Shown: positions 52,159-60,855 of the stretch, piece by piece | Position numbering within the stretch: position 1 is the first letter of the stretch | How the letters are laid out: each line of letters opens with the position of its first letter | From: AM-2324 sp042091035 | Lineage (GTDB): Bacteria; Bacteroidota; Bacteroidia; Chitinophagales; Saprospiraceae | Direction of reading: 5' to 3' | DNA length: 64,000 nucleotides | NCBI GenBank assembly: GCA_042091035.1 | Contig: JBELIG010000001.1 | Span: 55,292 to 119,291, forward strand | Translations under genes and position numbers: made by a program | Notes under the pieces: generated by a model | The model's database searches: none | What the model saw: only the letters and a program-made list of their open reading frames with translations | What the model was told of the DNA's origin: nothing

Positions 52159-54795
52159 TTAATTGAATACTGGAAACTGAGAATAGTAATCTTGTAAGAC
52201 TGGATCTTTCTCTTTCTCTTTTATCTCCAACATTTTCAATTTTAATTCAGCCCCCATTGACGCAGCGTCTTGCGGACTTAATTCTGGATTGTCTGTTTTG
52301 CCTAAACCGAACAAATTAAAATACAAATTATTAAGGGCATAGGTTGAGGCTATCTTACTAAGAAAATCAGAATTATTGTCTAAAGATATTTTTAATAGAA
52401 CGCCGGCACCCTCCTCAATCTGATCAGAGTTACCCAATATTAACAAATTTGTATATACCTGCAGAAAATCTACAAGCTCATAAGAGCTAAAGCGATCCAT
52501 GGCCTGCATGAAAAAGTTTAACTTAGCTGTGGTCTCATTTTTAAGGTAAATATTCCCTACCGACAATAACAACCTATCGCTTTCGCTATTCTCTAAAGAT
52601 GCTGCTATTTCAGCAGACCTTGGGCTATTAGTAAAAGATAAATAATCTATTGCCGCAGAGATTACATTGTATGACTTATCGTTTTTGATTATATGCTCCG
52701 CCAAATCAACACTATTCTTGTCATCCATCCTTATCAGAGCAGATAAAGCCGCAGATCTAACCTCAGAGTGTGGATCGTTCTTAGCCATCTCATAAACACC
52801 AGACAATAAAGCAGTATCATCCAACTGCTCTAAAGCAAGTTTTCTAGTGACCCAAACCCTATCATCTAGGGCAAGATCAATTGCTTCGGCCTTAAAGGAT
52901 GTTGATTTTATGAGTTTTTGAAAAGCTATAAACCTATGCTCAAAGGATGAAGCGTGTTTTAACTGAACCAGATAGTCTTCATCTTTTTTATCAAAGTGTT
53001 TTATGGCTAGCAGCGTGTTTTCTGGATCAAATATTATTAAGGCTGGTTTAGCCTTAAGATTGAACACATAAAGATCTTCCCGTTTATTTAAAAATCTTTT
53101 AAACACCTCTTTACTTCCATCTTTGTAAACAATTTCAAAATCTACAGGAAGTTGAAAAATAGAGGGCATCTTCTCGTTAGAATGTGTTTGTCGAATCTTT
53201 ACTGTTAATTCATTATTTGCGGAATCAAAGCTCTTATTAATATTTAGTGTTGGTTGCCCTGAGCTTAAAAACCATTGATCAAAGAACCAGTTTAGGTCTT
53301 TTCCGGTGACCTTTTCAAAAGCTAAACGCAATTCATCAATCTCTACCTCTGTATATGCATTATCTTCCAAATATCTCTTACAAGAAGCAAAAAAAGCTTC
53401 ATCACCAACAAGATATCGCAGCATGTGAAGTACTAAGCCTCCTTTATTATAACTATGTGCATCAAACATGTCCTCTTTATCATTATAACCATAATGAATA
53501 AGTGGGTGCATGTTGTACGTTAGGGAGGATAAGTAAGATTCTTTCTCATTTAATTTATGAAAATCTGCCAACTCCTTACCATACTTGTGTTCCATCCACA
53601 TGTATTCAGAATAATTAGCAAAGCCTTCGTTTAGAGTTAGGTTTGACCAACTTTCACAGGTAACTAAGTCCCCAAACCAATGATGCATCATTTCATGAGC
53701 GACAATCTTCTCATTTACATCAACATCAATAAGGTCACGGTCGGTCCCATTCATAAATTCTCCGAAAATAACAGCCGATGTATTTTCCATAGCGCCAGAA
53801 ACGTAATCTCTAACAACTATTTGAGCATACTTGTCCCAAGGATAGTCAACCCCTAAGGTTGTGGAAAAGAACTCCAGCATTTCAACAGTGTACGGAAAAA
53901 TGTCTCTTGCGTAGTCCTCAAACATAGGTTCTACATAGTAATCCACATCAATATCTCTCCATTTATCCTGGACCTTTGAAAACGAACCAACTACAACAGC
54001 AAAAAGATAAGGAGCATGACTTTTTTCTTGAAGCCAATGATCTGTACGCATCCCGTTTCCGTTATCCTTTGAATCTATTAACAATCCATTAGATAGGGTA
54101 ACAAACCTATCCTCAACCGTAAGCTTTACCTCCTGGCTAGTTCGTGCATTAGGCTTATCAATAGTCGGAAACCACTTAGAGTTATGCTCTGTTTCCCCTT
54201 GGGTCCAAATTTGCTGAGGTTTGTCTCCAATTCCAGTTGGATTAATGAAAAACAGACCTCTATCTGAGCTAATAGCAGCGCTACCTCCTGTTTTGGAGGG
54301 AAAGGCTATGTAGTCTATCTCAATTCGAATTGTATCATCGCGTGAATATTCTTTATCAAGAGAAATAACAAGATCTGACCTATCTATGTAATCATAAGAT
54401 AACATAAAACCAGTATTTAGATCTTTCACACTATTAACCTTAAAGTTGACAGCATCTAAGCTCAAGGTTGAACTAGTATAAAAACGTGGTTTTAATGTCA
54501 ACTGGGCCGTGCCAATTACACTTTCCTTTTGCCAATTGAATGAAAGATCTAACATTGTATGAATCAAATCAAACGATTGGTCTGAAGCTGGATTATATGG
54601 ATCTAACTCTAAAGGCTCCTCAGAGTCTGGAGAATAATCTGTTATTTCAACTGGGGACAACTCTACTTCCTCTATTTGTGCCTCTTGCTCATTAGTAGTT
54701 TTCCGCTGTAGATCAGGAAAAAGAGCTGCAAACTTAGAATTACATGAGACCGTAAAAAAAACAAGTAAAAAGATCAGATACTTTGCCTTAATCAT
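52159..54795 (-). CDS. M1-family aminopeptidase lipoprotein with HEAT-type C-terminal repeats
   Basis: 878 residues. Lipobox TVSC (Cys18), followed by NSKFAALF with no acidic surface signal, so likely periplasmic. M1 catalytic motifs: exopeptidase GAMEN (334-338), zinc site HEMMH (367-371) and Glu390 in TLNEGF, with the standard 18-residue spacing. Residues ~630-870 are a run of HEAT-like alpha repeats (LALEQLDDTALLSGVYEMAKND, EVRSAALSALIRMDD), as in the aminopeptidase N superfamily. It would trim N-terminal residues from peptides. It is the first gene of the leftward M1-DUF4175-ATPase-ybeY run and is divergent from the HhH gene, 53 bp away. Confidence 0.93.
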   Translation of the reverse strand: MIKAKYLIFLLVFFTVSCNSKFAALFPDLQRKTTNEQEAQIEEVELSPVEITDYSPDSEEPLELDPYNPASDQSFDLIHTMLDLSFNWQKESVIGTAQLTLKPRFYTSSTLSLDAVNFKVNSVKDLNTGFMLSYDYIDRSDLVISLDKEYSRDDTIRIEIDYIAFPSKTGGSAAISSDRGLFFINPTGIGDKPQQIWTQGETEHNSKWFPTIDKPNARTSQEVKLTVEDRFVTLSNGLLIDSKDNGNGMRTDHWLQEKSHAPYLFAVVVGSFSKVQDKWRDIDVDYYVEPMFEDYARDIFPYTVEMLEFFSTTLGVDYPWDKYAQIVVRDYVSGAMENTSAVIFGEFMNGTDRDLIDVDVNEKIVAHEMMHHWFGDLVTCESWSNLTLNEGFANYSEYMWMEHKYGKELADFHKLNEKESYLSSLTYNMHPLIHYGYNDKEDMFDAHSYNKGGLVLHMLRYLVGDEAFFASCKRYLEDNAYTEVEIDELRLAFEKVTGKDLNWFFDQWFLSSGQPTLNINKSFDSANNELTVKIRQTHSNEKMPSIFQLPVDFEIVYKDGSKEVFKRFLNKREDLYVFNLKAKPALIIFDPENTLLAIKHFDKKDEDYLVQLKHASSFEHRFIAFQKLIKSTSFKAEAIDLALDDRVWVTRKLALEQLDDTALLSGVYEMAKNDPHSEVRSAALSALIRMDDKNSVDLAEHIIKNDKSYNVISAAIDYLSFTNSPRSAEIAASLENSESDRLLLSVGNIYLKNETTAKLNFFMQAMDRFSSYELVDFLQVYTNLLILGNSDQIEEGAGVLLKISLDNNSDFLSKIASTYALNNLYFNLFGLGKTDNPELSPQDAASMGAELKLKMLEIKEKEKDPVLQDYYSQFPVFN

Positions 54796-54848
54796 TGAGA
54801 ATTATTTTTCTATCAAAAAGTACAAGTGGGTTTATTTAATTTTTTCAT

Positions 54849-55694
54849 ATGAAAAACTATCACAAAATAAACCCTTTTTGGACTTATTCGCGCAGTGAAA
54901 GAATAGGAATTACAATTTTAACTATTGGCATACTCTTTAATGCTTATTTCAAGTGGAAAAACAATAGACTTCTTGAGTCAAAAATAATGTCTTTGAACAA
55001 GGAAATTATATTCCAAAAACAGCAGGTGGATAGCACCAAACCAATAGAAATTAAAGCCGAAGCAAAACAAGCTAGAACAGTCAAAAAGCAAAGTCAGTTA
55101 GATAATAAAAAAAGGAATACTAAAATTAATCTCGCTGTAGCAAAAATAGATGACCTATTAAAATTTCAAATAGACTCTTCAACAGCCACGGCTATTATCA
55201 AAAACAAACATTCCTACACTGAATGGAGATCTTTATGTAGTAATAATCCAGCCTGTTCAAAACTATTAGAACGTAAAAAAATCTACTACTGGATAGATTA
55301 CTCTAAGTTGACAATTAGCATAAACAAAGCTGACAGCGTCCAACTAAAGCAATTAAAAGGAATTGGATCTGTGCTATCTAACAGAATAGTAAAATACAGA
55401 AACCGCTTGGGTGGCTTTGTCCAAAAAGAACAACTACTTGAAGTTTGGGGATTGACGGCTGAAACATATGAAAAAATAAAACAGCACATCACAATAGACT
55501 CCTTTCCTAACAAATTATCTATTAGTCAACATTCAGAACTATTTATAAATCATCCCTACACACCATACTCTATAAGAAATCAACTGTCTAACTATTTAGA
55601 ATTCAACATCGAGAAAGTTGACAGTATCAATAAAATAGATTTACCATATCTAAAAGATAGCGTAAGGAACAAGCTCTCCAATTATTTTGAATAA
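54849..55694 (+). CDS. ComEA-like helix-hairpin-helix DNA-binding protein
   Basis: 281 residues. A membrane helix near the N-terminus (~20-36, IGITILTIGILFNAYF) anchors it. A basic linker (~55-95) leads to HhH repeats: a degenerate first unit (~95-130), a clear second (~155-215, NKADSVQLKQLKGIGSVLSNRIVKYRNRLGGF), and a third near the end (~220-281). ComEA-type HhH proteins bind incoming DNA in natural transformation. The stop codon overlaps the ComEC start by 8 bp, which strongly supports a DNA-uptake role. It is divergent from the M1 aminopeptidase gene. Confidence 0.85.
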   Translation: MKNYHKINPFWTYSRSERIGITILTIGILFNAYFKWKNNRLLESKIMSLNKEIIFQKQQVDSTKPIEIKAEAKQARTVKKQSQLDNKKRNTKINLAVAKIDDLLKFQIDSSTATAIIKNKHSYTEWRSLCSNNPACSKLLERKKIYYWIDYSKLTISINKADSVQLKQLKGIGSVLSNRIVKYRNRLGGFVQKEQLLEVWGLTAETYEKIKQHITIDSFPNKLSISQHSELFINHPYTPYSIRNQLSNYLEFNIEKVDSINKIDLPYLKDSVRNKLSNYFE

Positions 55695-57228
55695 TCATCC
55701 CTTCATAAAACTAACTCCCTTTGTTGTAGGTGGAATCCTATTGGCTGATTTTATCAATTATATTAATACTCCCCAATACATCATTTTAATGCTAAGTATA
55801 GGTGCATTACTAATGGTGCTTAAGTATAAAAATCCAACCACAGTATTAGTTCTTGTAATAATCCAATTAGTCGGAATAGGATTATTTGTCCGAGGAATCG
55901 AAATAAGGGAATTTAAAACTGCTGAGTATCTATCACCTGGTGAGTATAATATTACTGGACTTGTAGAAGAAGTAAAGACAGCAGAAGATAGGGTAAGAAT
56001 CCACATAGTAACCAGATCTATCCAGAAACAAACCACTCTAGATATAAGATTTAATATAGTATTATATGGCTATTGTGAAAAGCTTAGACAACTAAAGAAA
56101 GGACAGCAGGTGGTGCTTAAAAACATAAGGCTAAAAGATATTAACAAATCCTGGAATCCTGGATATATATCATGGCTTGAGCAAAAGAAAGTAAAAAAAG
56201 TTATTCACTTAAGTAAGTGTTCTCGTATATATCAAATCAAGGCTTTAAGCGCGAATAGTTTTCAAAAAAAGAACGAACAAATAAAGAACATCCTACAGAA
56301 GTTATATCCAGACCCTATAATAAGAGGAATAATGGAAGCCTTGATTTTAGGAGATAAGAGCAATATAAATAGTGAAACTAAAGAAGCCTATATAAAAACT
56401 GGAGCCATACATATACTTGCTATTTCAGGATTACATGTTGGTTTAATATTTGGTGTTCCTTTCTTTTTGATTCGATTATTGACAACAAACCGATTTATAG
56501 TTTATTCGGGATCTATGTTAGTAATTATATTATTCACAATACTAACAGGTGCAGGTCCTAGTGTAGCGAGAGCCTCTTGTATGTTAGGTCTGTTTTCAAT
56601 TGGTAAAATATGTAGGAAAAACATGAACGTGTCGAATATTCTATTCATAACAGCAATGATATTGAGTATTGTAAGACCATCTATTATTTATCAGATAGGG
56701 TTTCAATTATCCTTTTTTGCCGTGTTCGGTATTATAAATTATCAACACCATTTAAAATCAATATGGAAGCCCAGATTTAAACTAACTGAATATCTCTGGC
56801 AACTAAATGTAATTTCTATTGCTGCGCAAATTGGTACAATAGGACTTAGTTTATATCACTTTGCTGCTTTCTCTCTGTTGTTCCCTTTATCAGGACCTAT
56901 AATAATTCCTTTAGCACCAATTATTCTCATTGTAGGAATGTCGAGTGTGGGGCTTTATCCAGTCAATACTTCGATAGCGGAATTACTCGCAAATTTTAAT
57001 TCCCGAATTATATCGTTTCAGAATCATTTACTCACAGAAATAAGCCAGTTAGAGGGTTTATATTTAAAAGAGCTTCATGTTGGCATAATAGAGGTAATCA
57101 TGTACTACTCTTTTATAATTTTTTTTGCCATTTCTTACAAAAAACTAAACTGGCTAAAAATACTACTAGCACTTCTTTTTATGATATGCTTCAGTATAAG
57201 CGAAAAAAAAGCCTTCAGTGTGATCTGA
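55687..57228 (+). CDS. comEC: ComEC/Rec2-type DNA-uptake channel
   Basis: 513 residues beginning at TTG 55687, which overlaps the HhH gene's stop; the next Met (residue 35) lies inside the membrane region, so TTG is the best start. N-terminal membrane segments (~10-65), a soluble ~70-200 region, then the ComEC core: ALILGDKSNINSETKEAYIKTGAIHILAISGLHVGLIFG, ILTGAGPSVARASCML and PLSGPIIIPLAPIIL (given by position). The C-terminal metallo-beta-lactamase-like domain found in Gram-positive ComEC is absent, and length is short but usual for Bacteroidota. It forms the inner-membrane channel for single-stranded DNA. Its stop codon lies inside the terminator stem. Confidence 0.9.
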   Translation: MNNHPFIKLTPFVVGGILLADFINYINTPQYIILMLSIGALLMVLKYKNPTTVLVLVIIQLVGIGLFVRGIEIREFKTAEYLSPGEYNITGLVEEVKTAEDRVRIHIVTRSIQKQTTLDIRFNIVLYGYCEKLRQLKKGQQVVLKNIRLKDINKSWNPGYISWLEQKKVKKVIHLSKCSRIYQIKALSANSFQKKNEQIKNILQKLYPDPIIRGIMEALILGDKSNINSETKEAYIKTGAIHILAISGLHVGLIFGVPFFLIRLLTTNRFIVYSGSMLVIILFTILTGAGPSVARASCMLGLFSIGKICRKNMNVSNILFITAMILSIVRPSIIYQIGFQLSFFAVFGIINYQHHLKSIWKPRFKLTEYLWQLNVISIAAQIGTIGLSLYHFAAFSLLFPLSGPIIIPLAPIILIVGMSSVGLYPVNTSIAELLANFNSRIISFQNHLLTEISQLEGLYLKELHVGIIEVIMYYSFIIFFAISYKKLNWLKILLALLFMICFSISEKKAFSVI

Positions 57229-57239
57229 AGGCTTTTTTT
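57203..57239. terminator. Bidirectional terminator overlapping the ComEC and hydrolase stops
   Basis: GCCTTCAG (57211-57218), a six-base loop and CTGAAGGC (57225-57232), with an A-run before and a T-run after. The ComEC stop TGA (57226-57228) sits in the second arm, and the hydrolase stop begins at 57238. Confidence 0.92.
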
Positions 57240-57999
57240 AAATGTGTTTGTCCAAAAATTCAGAAAGACTTTCATTGAATTTGTCACTCCGCTCCATCAT
57301 AGGGGCGTGACCACACTTATCAACACCTATTAACACAGAACCATTGATTAACTCATTAAACTTTTCTCCTACAAAATAAGGCGTCACTTTGTCCTCTTTA
57401 CCCCATATAATAAGGGTTGGAGCAGTTATATTCCCTAAATCATCACCTACATTATGCCTGATAGCTGATTTTGCGGTAGCTAGTATTCTAATAACTTTAC
57501 CATTGTCGTTTACTGTTTCGTAAACCTCATCAATAAGCTCCTTTGTGGCAACAGCTGGATCGAAGAAAGTATCTTGCGTTTTTTGCTTTATGTATTCATA
57601 ATTTCCTCGCTTTGGAAAAGTTGAGCCCATTGCGGATTCAAATAAACCAGAACTTCCTGTTATAGTCAAGGAATTCACTTTCTCTTGATTCGCTAGAACA
57701 TATAGTAAAGCGACATGTCCTCCAAGTGAATTACCTAAAATATTAATATCAGAATACCCCTTGTGGATAACAAAACGCTCCACATACTCAACAAATCCTT
57801 TTACAGATACTTTACGTATAGGTAATTCGAATATTGGCAACAAAGGAACTACAACATTGTATTTATCACCAAAACCTTTAATTATCCCATCAAAGTTACT
57901 TAGAGCTCCCATTAAACCGTGTAGAAGCATAAGAACTGGCTTACCCGGATTAGTCTCTATAAACTTGAACTCACCCGCTTCATATAATTTCAAATCCAT
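57238..57999 (-). CDS. Alpha/beta hydrolase
   Basis: 253 residues from ATG 57999; an upstream TTG at 58029 would add ten residues and is less likely. Alpha/beta hydrolase fold: the oxyanion HG motif VLMLLHGLMGALSNF, nucleophile elbow in LGNSLGGHVAL (Ser in GNSLGG), the Asp in LIIWGKEDKVTP and the catalytic His in CGHAPMMERSD. The substrate is unknown; short-chain ester or lactone hydrolysis is typical. It faces ComEC across the shared terminator, and its start is beside the candidate oriC region. Confidence 0.9.
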   Translation of the reverse strand: MDLKLYEAGEFKFIETNPGKPVLMLLHGLMGALSNFDGIIKGFGDKYNVVVPLLPIFELPIRKVSVKGFVEYVERFVIHKGYSDINILGNSLGGHVALLYVLANQEKVNSLTITGSSGLFESAMGSTFPKRGNYEYIKQKTQDTFFDPAVATKELIDEVYETVNDNGKVIRILATAKSAIRHNVGDDLGNITAPTLIIWGKEDKVTPYFVGEKFNELINGSVLIGVDKCGHAPMMERSDKFNESLSEFLDKHI

Positions 58000-58455
58000 C
58001 TTTATAATTTGGTTATAGTTATATAGCAATTAACAAAAGGCAAGCAAAAATACCACAATTTAGTTATTACCCAAACACCTTATTTCATTGAAAAAATAAA
58101 AGGGTATAAATTATCACGCCTAGATGTCCGAAATTTTTAATTATACTCTTTTATATTCGCAAAAAGAGCTCAGTATATAAAATAATTGGTCTCTGATCTT
58201 AAACCATTTTTATCTCCTAAATATGGTTCCACACTTCCTAATCAAATTATCCACATTTTTGTGGAAAACCTGTGGATTAACCTTTAATCCATTGATTTAT
58301 AGTAAATAATTTTTTTTAAACAGGCTATTGTTAATATCCTCATTCTTTAGATAAATAACTCTTAAACCCTTAATAACAAAGGATTTACGAGGTCGTTAAA
58401 AGAAAGTTCTTTTAATCCAACTTAGTTACAGAAAGTTACTAACGCTTTATTAACA
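58000..58455. other. Candidate replication-origin region (DnaA-box cluster)
   Basis: 456 bp with no gene. TTATCCACA (58247-58255) is a perfect DnaA box; TGTGGAAAA (58260-58268) and TGTGGATTA (58271-58279) are reversed boxes with one mismatch each, so three boxes lie within 33 bp. The DNA to the right (about 58285-58370) is very AT-rich with a run of eight Ts, as expected of an unwinding element. TTATTAACA at 58447-58455 touches the ctaA stop. A parS site lies ~11.5 kb away. Origin function is not proven by sequence alone. Confidence 0.55.
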
Positions 58456-59556
58456 TTATTTGTTAGTTTGTAGTAAATAGTGGTCAAATCGAAGTAAAGA
58501 CATCAATAAAATAAGGGCAACCGCCTGGTGCGCAGCTCCGTAAAAAACGGGAACTGATCCAAAACAATTCACAATAGTCAACACACCTAACAGGAACTGA
58601 ATAAATAGTACCAAAAGAAATATTTTACTATATCGATTAAGCAAATTCCTTTTATTCAGATAAAATCCATAAATAACAGAAATCATCAAAAGCAGATATG
58701 CCATTGATCTGTGGAATATTTGAACATATGCTTTGATTGATGAAGATGGCTCATAGTTAACTATTTCTGTTTCTAAGGATTGGTTCATAGTATCAAGAGC
58801 CAATAAAAATCTATCAAAGTTTACAAAAATCGGAAAATGTGGATGTAGCAATCCTGCTCGCATGCCTGCCATTAGTCCACCAAGAAGTATTTGAATGAAT
58901 AAGATAAAAAGAACAATACGGCCAAATTTTATACTTCCTAAGGCATCCTTGTTGATAATCGACGAATTTATTGCTGGTATAAACTTAAAGCTCCTCTCTG
59001 CCTCATCGTTAAGACTGATCAAGTATGTTTTATACAAATAGGCAATCAGCGTCGTTGCTATACCAAGGTGAATAATCAACTTATAAGCACTTACCCAAGT
59101 CCTACTATCATCATTAAGGCCCGAGGCGACCATGATCCAACCAAAGGTAGCTGCGCATATAGCCAAGAGTATAACTACCCCTAGACGGCCTATAATTCGC
59201 TTCTTAAGCCTTTTCTTGAAAACAAAGAAGAGGAATGGGAAAATAAAAGCAAAGCCCATCATACGCGCCCAGAGGCGGTGAAAATACTCCCAAAAGTAGA
59301 TAACTTTAAATTCCGATACGTCCATATCAGCATGTAAGCTTAAATATTGCTTACTGGCGTGCACTTTATATTTTTCAAATGCTTCATTCCATTCTACCTC
59401 ATTGAATGGAGGCAATGTTCCTTGTATTACGGACCATTCTGTGATAGAAAGACCTGAGTCTGTAAGCCGGGTAACTCCTCCAATCACAACTTGAAAGAAC
59501 ACTAAAACTACTCCTAAGAATAACCAATTAGAAACACTTCTATCTGATTTAGCCAT
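58456..59556 (-). CDS. ctaA: Heme A synthase (COX15/CtaA)
   Basis: 366 residues with about eight membrane segments. The CtaA/COX15 motifs are present: GGVTRLTDSGLSITEW, WEYFHRLWARMMGF (heme-binding histidine), ASGLNDDSRTWVSAYKLIIHLGIATTLI, LGGLMAGMRAGLLHPHFP, QIFHRSMAYLL and AAHQAVALILL (given by position). It oxidises heme O to heme A for cytochrome c oxidase, implying aerobic respiration with a heme-A oxidase. It lies between two long gene-free gaps and has no close operon partner. Confidence 0.93.
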   Translation of the reverse strand: MAKSDRSVSNWLFLGVVLVFFQVVIGGVTRLTDSGLSITEWSVIQGTLPPFNEVEWNEAFEKYKVHASKQYLSLHADMDVSEFKVIYFWEYFHRLWARMMGFAFIFPFLFFVFKKRLKKRIIGRLGVVILLAICAATFGWIMVASGLNDDSRTWVSAYKLIIHLGIATTLIAYLYKTYLISLNDEAERSFKFIPAINSSIINKDALGSIKFGRIVLFILFIQILLGGLMAGMRAGLLHPHFPIFVNFDRFLLALDTMNQSLETEIVNYEPSSSIKAYVQIFHRSMAYLLLMISVIYGFYLNKRNLLNRYSKIFLLVLFIQFLLGVLTIVNCFGSVPVFYGAAHQAVALILLMSLLRFDHYLLQTNK

Positions 59557-60162
59557 TTATCTGTTTTTTTCTGCAACAAAGATAATAAAGCGATTTTTAC
59601 GAATTTTCATTTTTTAGTAATTGTAATAAATACTCTTAATTAAAAATTTATAAAATCCCTTATTATTATTAGTACTGTTAGTTTGGTGTAAATCTTTTTT
59701 GTCATCTGCTTTACTTTTTCAAATGTGCCTAGTTATATTTATTTGCACACATTTTACAAACAGCTTAAAGTCCTGATAATTATAAACTTTTGTAGTTTAT
59801 TAACTCTATGTTGGGGACTTATTCCGTTAGTAAATTGTTCTATTAACAGCTATTTATAACTTGAGTTTAATTGTGAGGAAAGTAGTTGGTTTCCACAAAA
59901 AATCAGCAGAATGATATCATGTTAAAATGAGCTGTGTAGTAATTGGGGAAAACTGTTAATAAACACCCCACTTATTAATAGGTTTTCCAACGTAGTGTGT
60001 TGGTAATAAAATCAACTAAAATGCTGATTTATAGGTTCTTATTAAAAACAGTTTTTTTTAACTTGTTAATTAGCTGTAAATCAAAGAAGTAATCTGGACG
60101 ACAATGATCAACCACATAAAAGTCCAGAATAATTTATATTTAGTATAGATAAAGAAAAACAT
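59557..60162. other. 606-bp gene-free region upstream of ctaA, with split palindrome
   Basis: Divergent upstream region, far longer than its neighbours, with no ORF. A split palindrome pairs GGAAAAC (59947-59953) with GTTTTCC (59982-59988) and TTAATAA (59956-59962) with TTATTAA (59972-59978). The left half, TTGGGGAAAACTGTTAATAA, resembles the TTGTGGAAAACCTGTGGATTAA stretch at 58259-58280. TTTCCACAA occurs near 59890 and TATTAACA near 59832. A 7-bp inverted repeat (TCTGGAC at 60093, GTCCAGA at 60122) and a TATATTTA element (60135-60142) precede the peptidase gene. Confidence 0.5.
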
Positions 60163-60855
60163 ATGTGTGGGAGAATTTCATTTGCGCCAACAGAGCGAAA
60201 AATCAAAAAATTATTTCCGCAACTGGGTAAACAAGACCAGTTGAAGATATCCTATAATATTGCACCATCTCAACATACCTATATAATAAAGGATTTGGAT
60301 GATTCTGCTCTACATCATTGTTTATGGGGTCTAATTCCGTCCTGGGCAAAGGATACAAACAAGAATGGCTTAAATTTCAATGCAAGAGTAGAAGGTATTT
60401 TGTCAAAACCTACCTTTAGGGTTCCTTTCCGGAAACAACGGTGTTTAGTACCTGTTGATAGTTTTTATGAGTGGCGAAAAGTAGATAAAGAAAAATTTCC
60501 ATATCGATTTAAACCAGCAAAAGGAGAAATTATGTATTTGGCAGGAATTTGGGATCAATGGGTCTCTTCAAATGGATACCCTGTGCAAAGTTTTTCCATA
60601 TTGACAGTACCAGCAAATAACTTTGTTTCAAAGCTGCATGATAGAATGCCGTATATTCTTGAAAATGAGGAGATGATAAAAACTTGGATGGATAAAGGAA
60701 CTACCATGGAAACCCTGGGTGAACTAATTCAATCAGCTTCAGAAGAGTTTTTGACTTGTTACAGGGTAAGTAAAGCCTTGAATTACCTGAATAATGATAC
60801 TGTAGAACTCCATAAACAAGAACCTGAGATTCTAGATCTTTTTTCGCAATTCTAA
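60163..60855 (+). CDS. SOS response-associated peptidase (HMCES/YedK family)
   Basis: 230 residues. The catalytic cysteine is residue 2 (MCGRISFAP), the asparagine and active-site glutamate lie in NFNARVEGI and DSFYEWRK, and the conserved histidine is in LHDRMPYIL. The family forms a covalent link with abasic sites in single-stranded DNA, shielding forks from cleavage. The removal of the initiator Met must expose Cys2, consistent with MCG here. It is on the far side of the 606-bp gap from ctaA and is convergent with lpxK with zero gap. Confidence 0.95.
   Translation: MCGRISFAPTERKIKKLFPQLGKQDQLKISYNIAPSQHTYIIKDLDDSALHHCLWGLIPSWAKDTNKNGLNFNARVEGILSKPTFRVPFRKQRCLVPVDSFYEWRKVDKEKFPYRFKPAKGEIMYLAGIWDQWVSSNGYPVQSFSILTVPANNFVSKLHDRMPYILENEEMIKTWMDKGTTMETLGELIQSASEEFLTCYRVSKALNYLNNDTVELHKQEPEILDLFSQF

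Noticed and set aside
59876..59884. GAGGAAAGT, similar to the conserved start of RNase P RNA
   Set aside because: The following bases do not continue the RNase P RNA pattern and no matching downstream motifs are seen.
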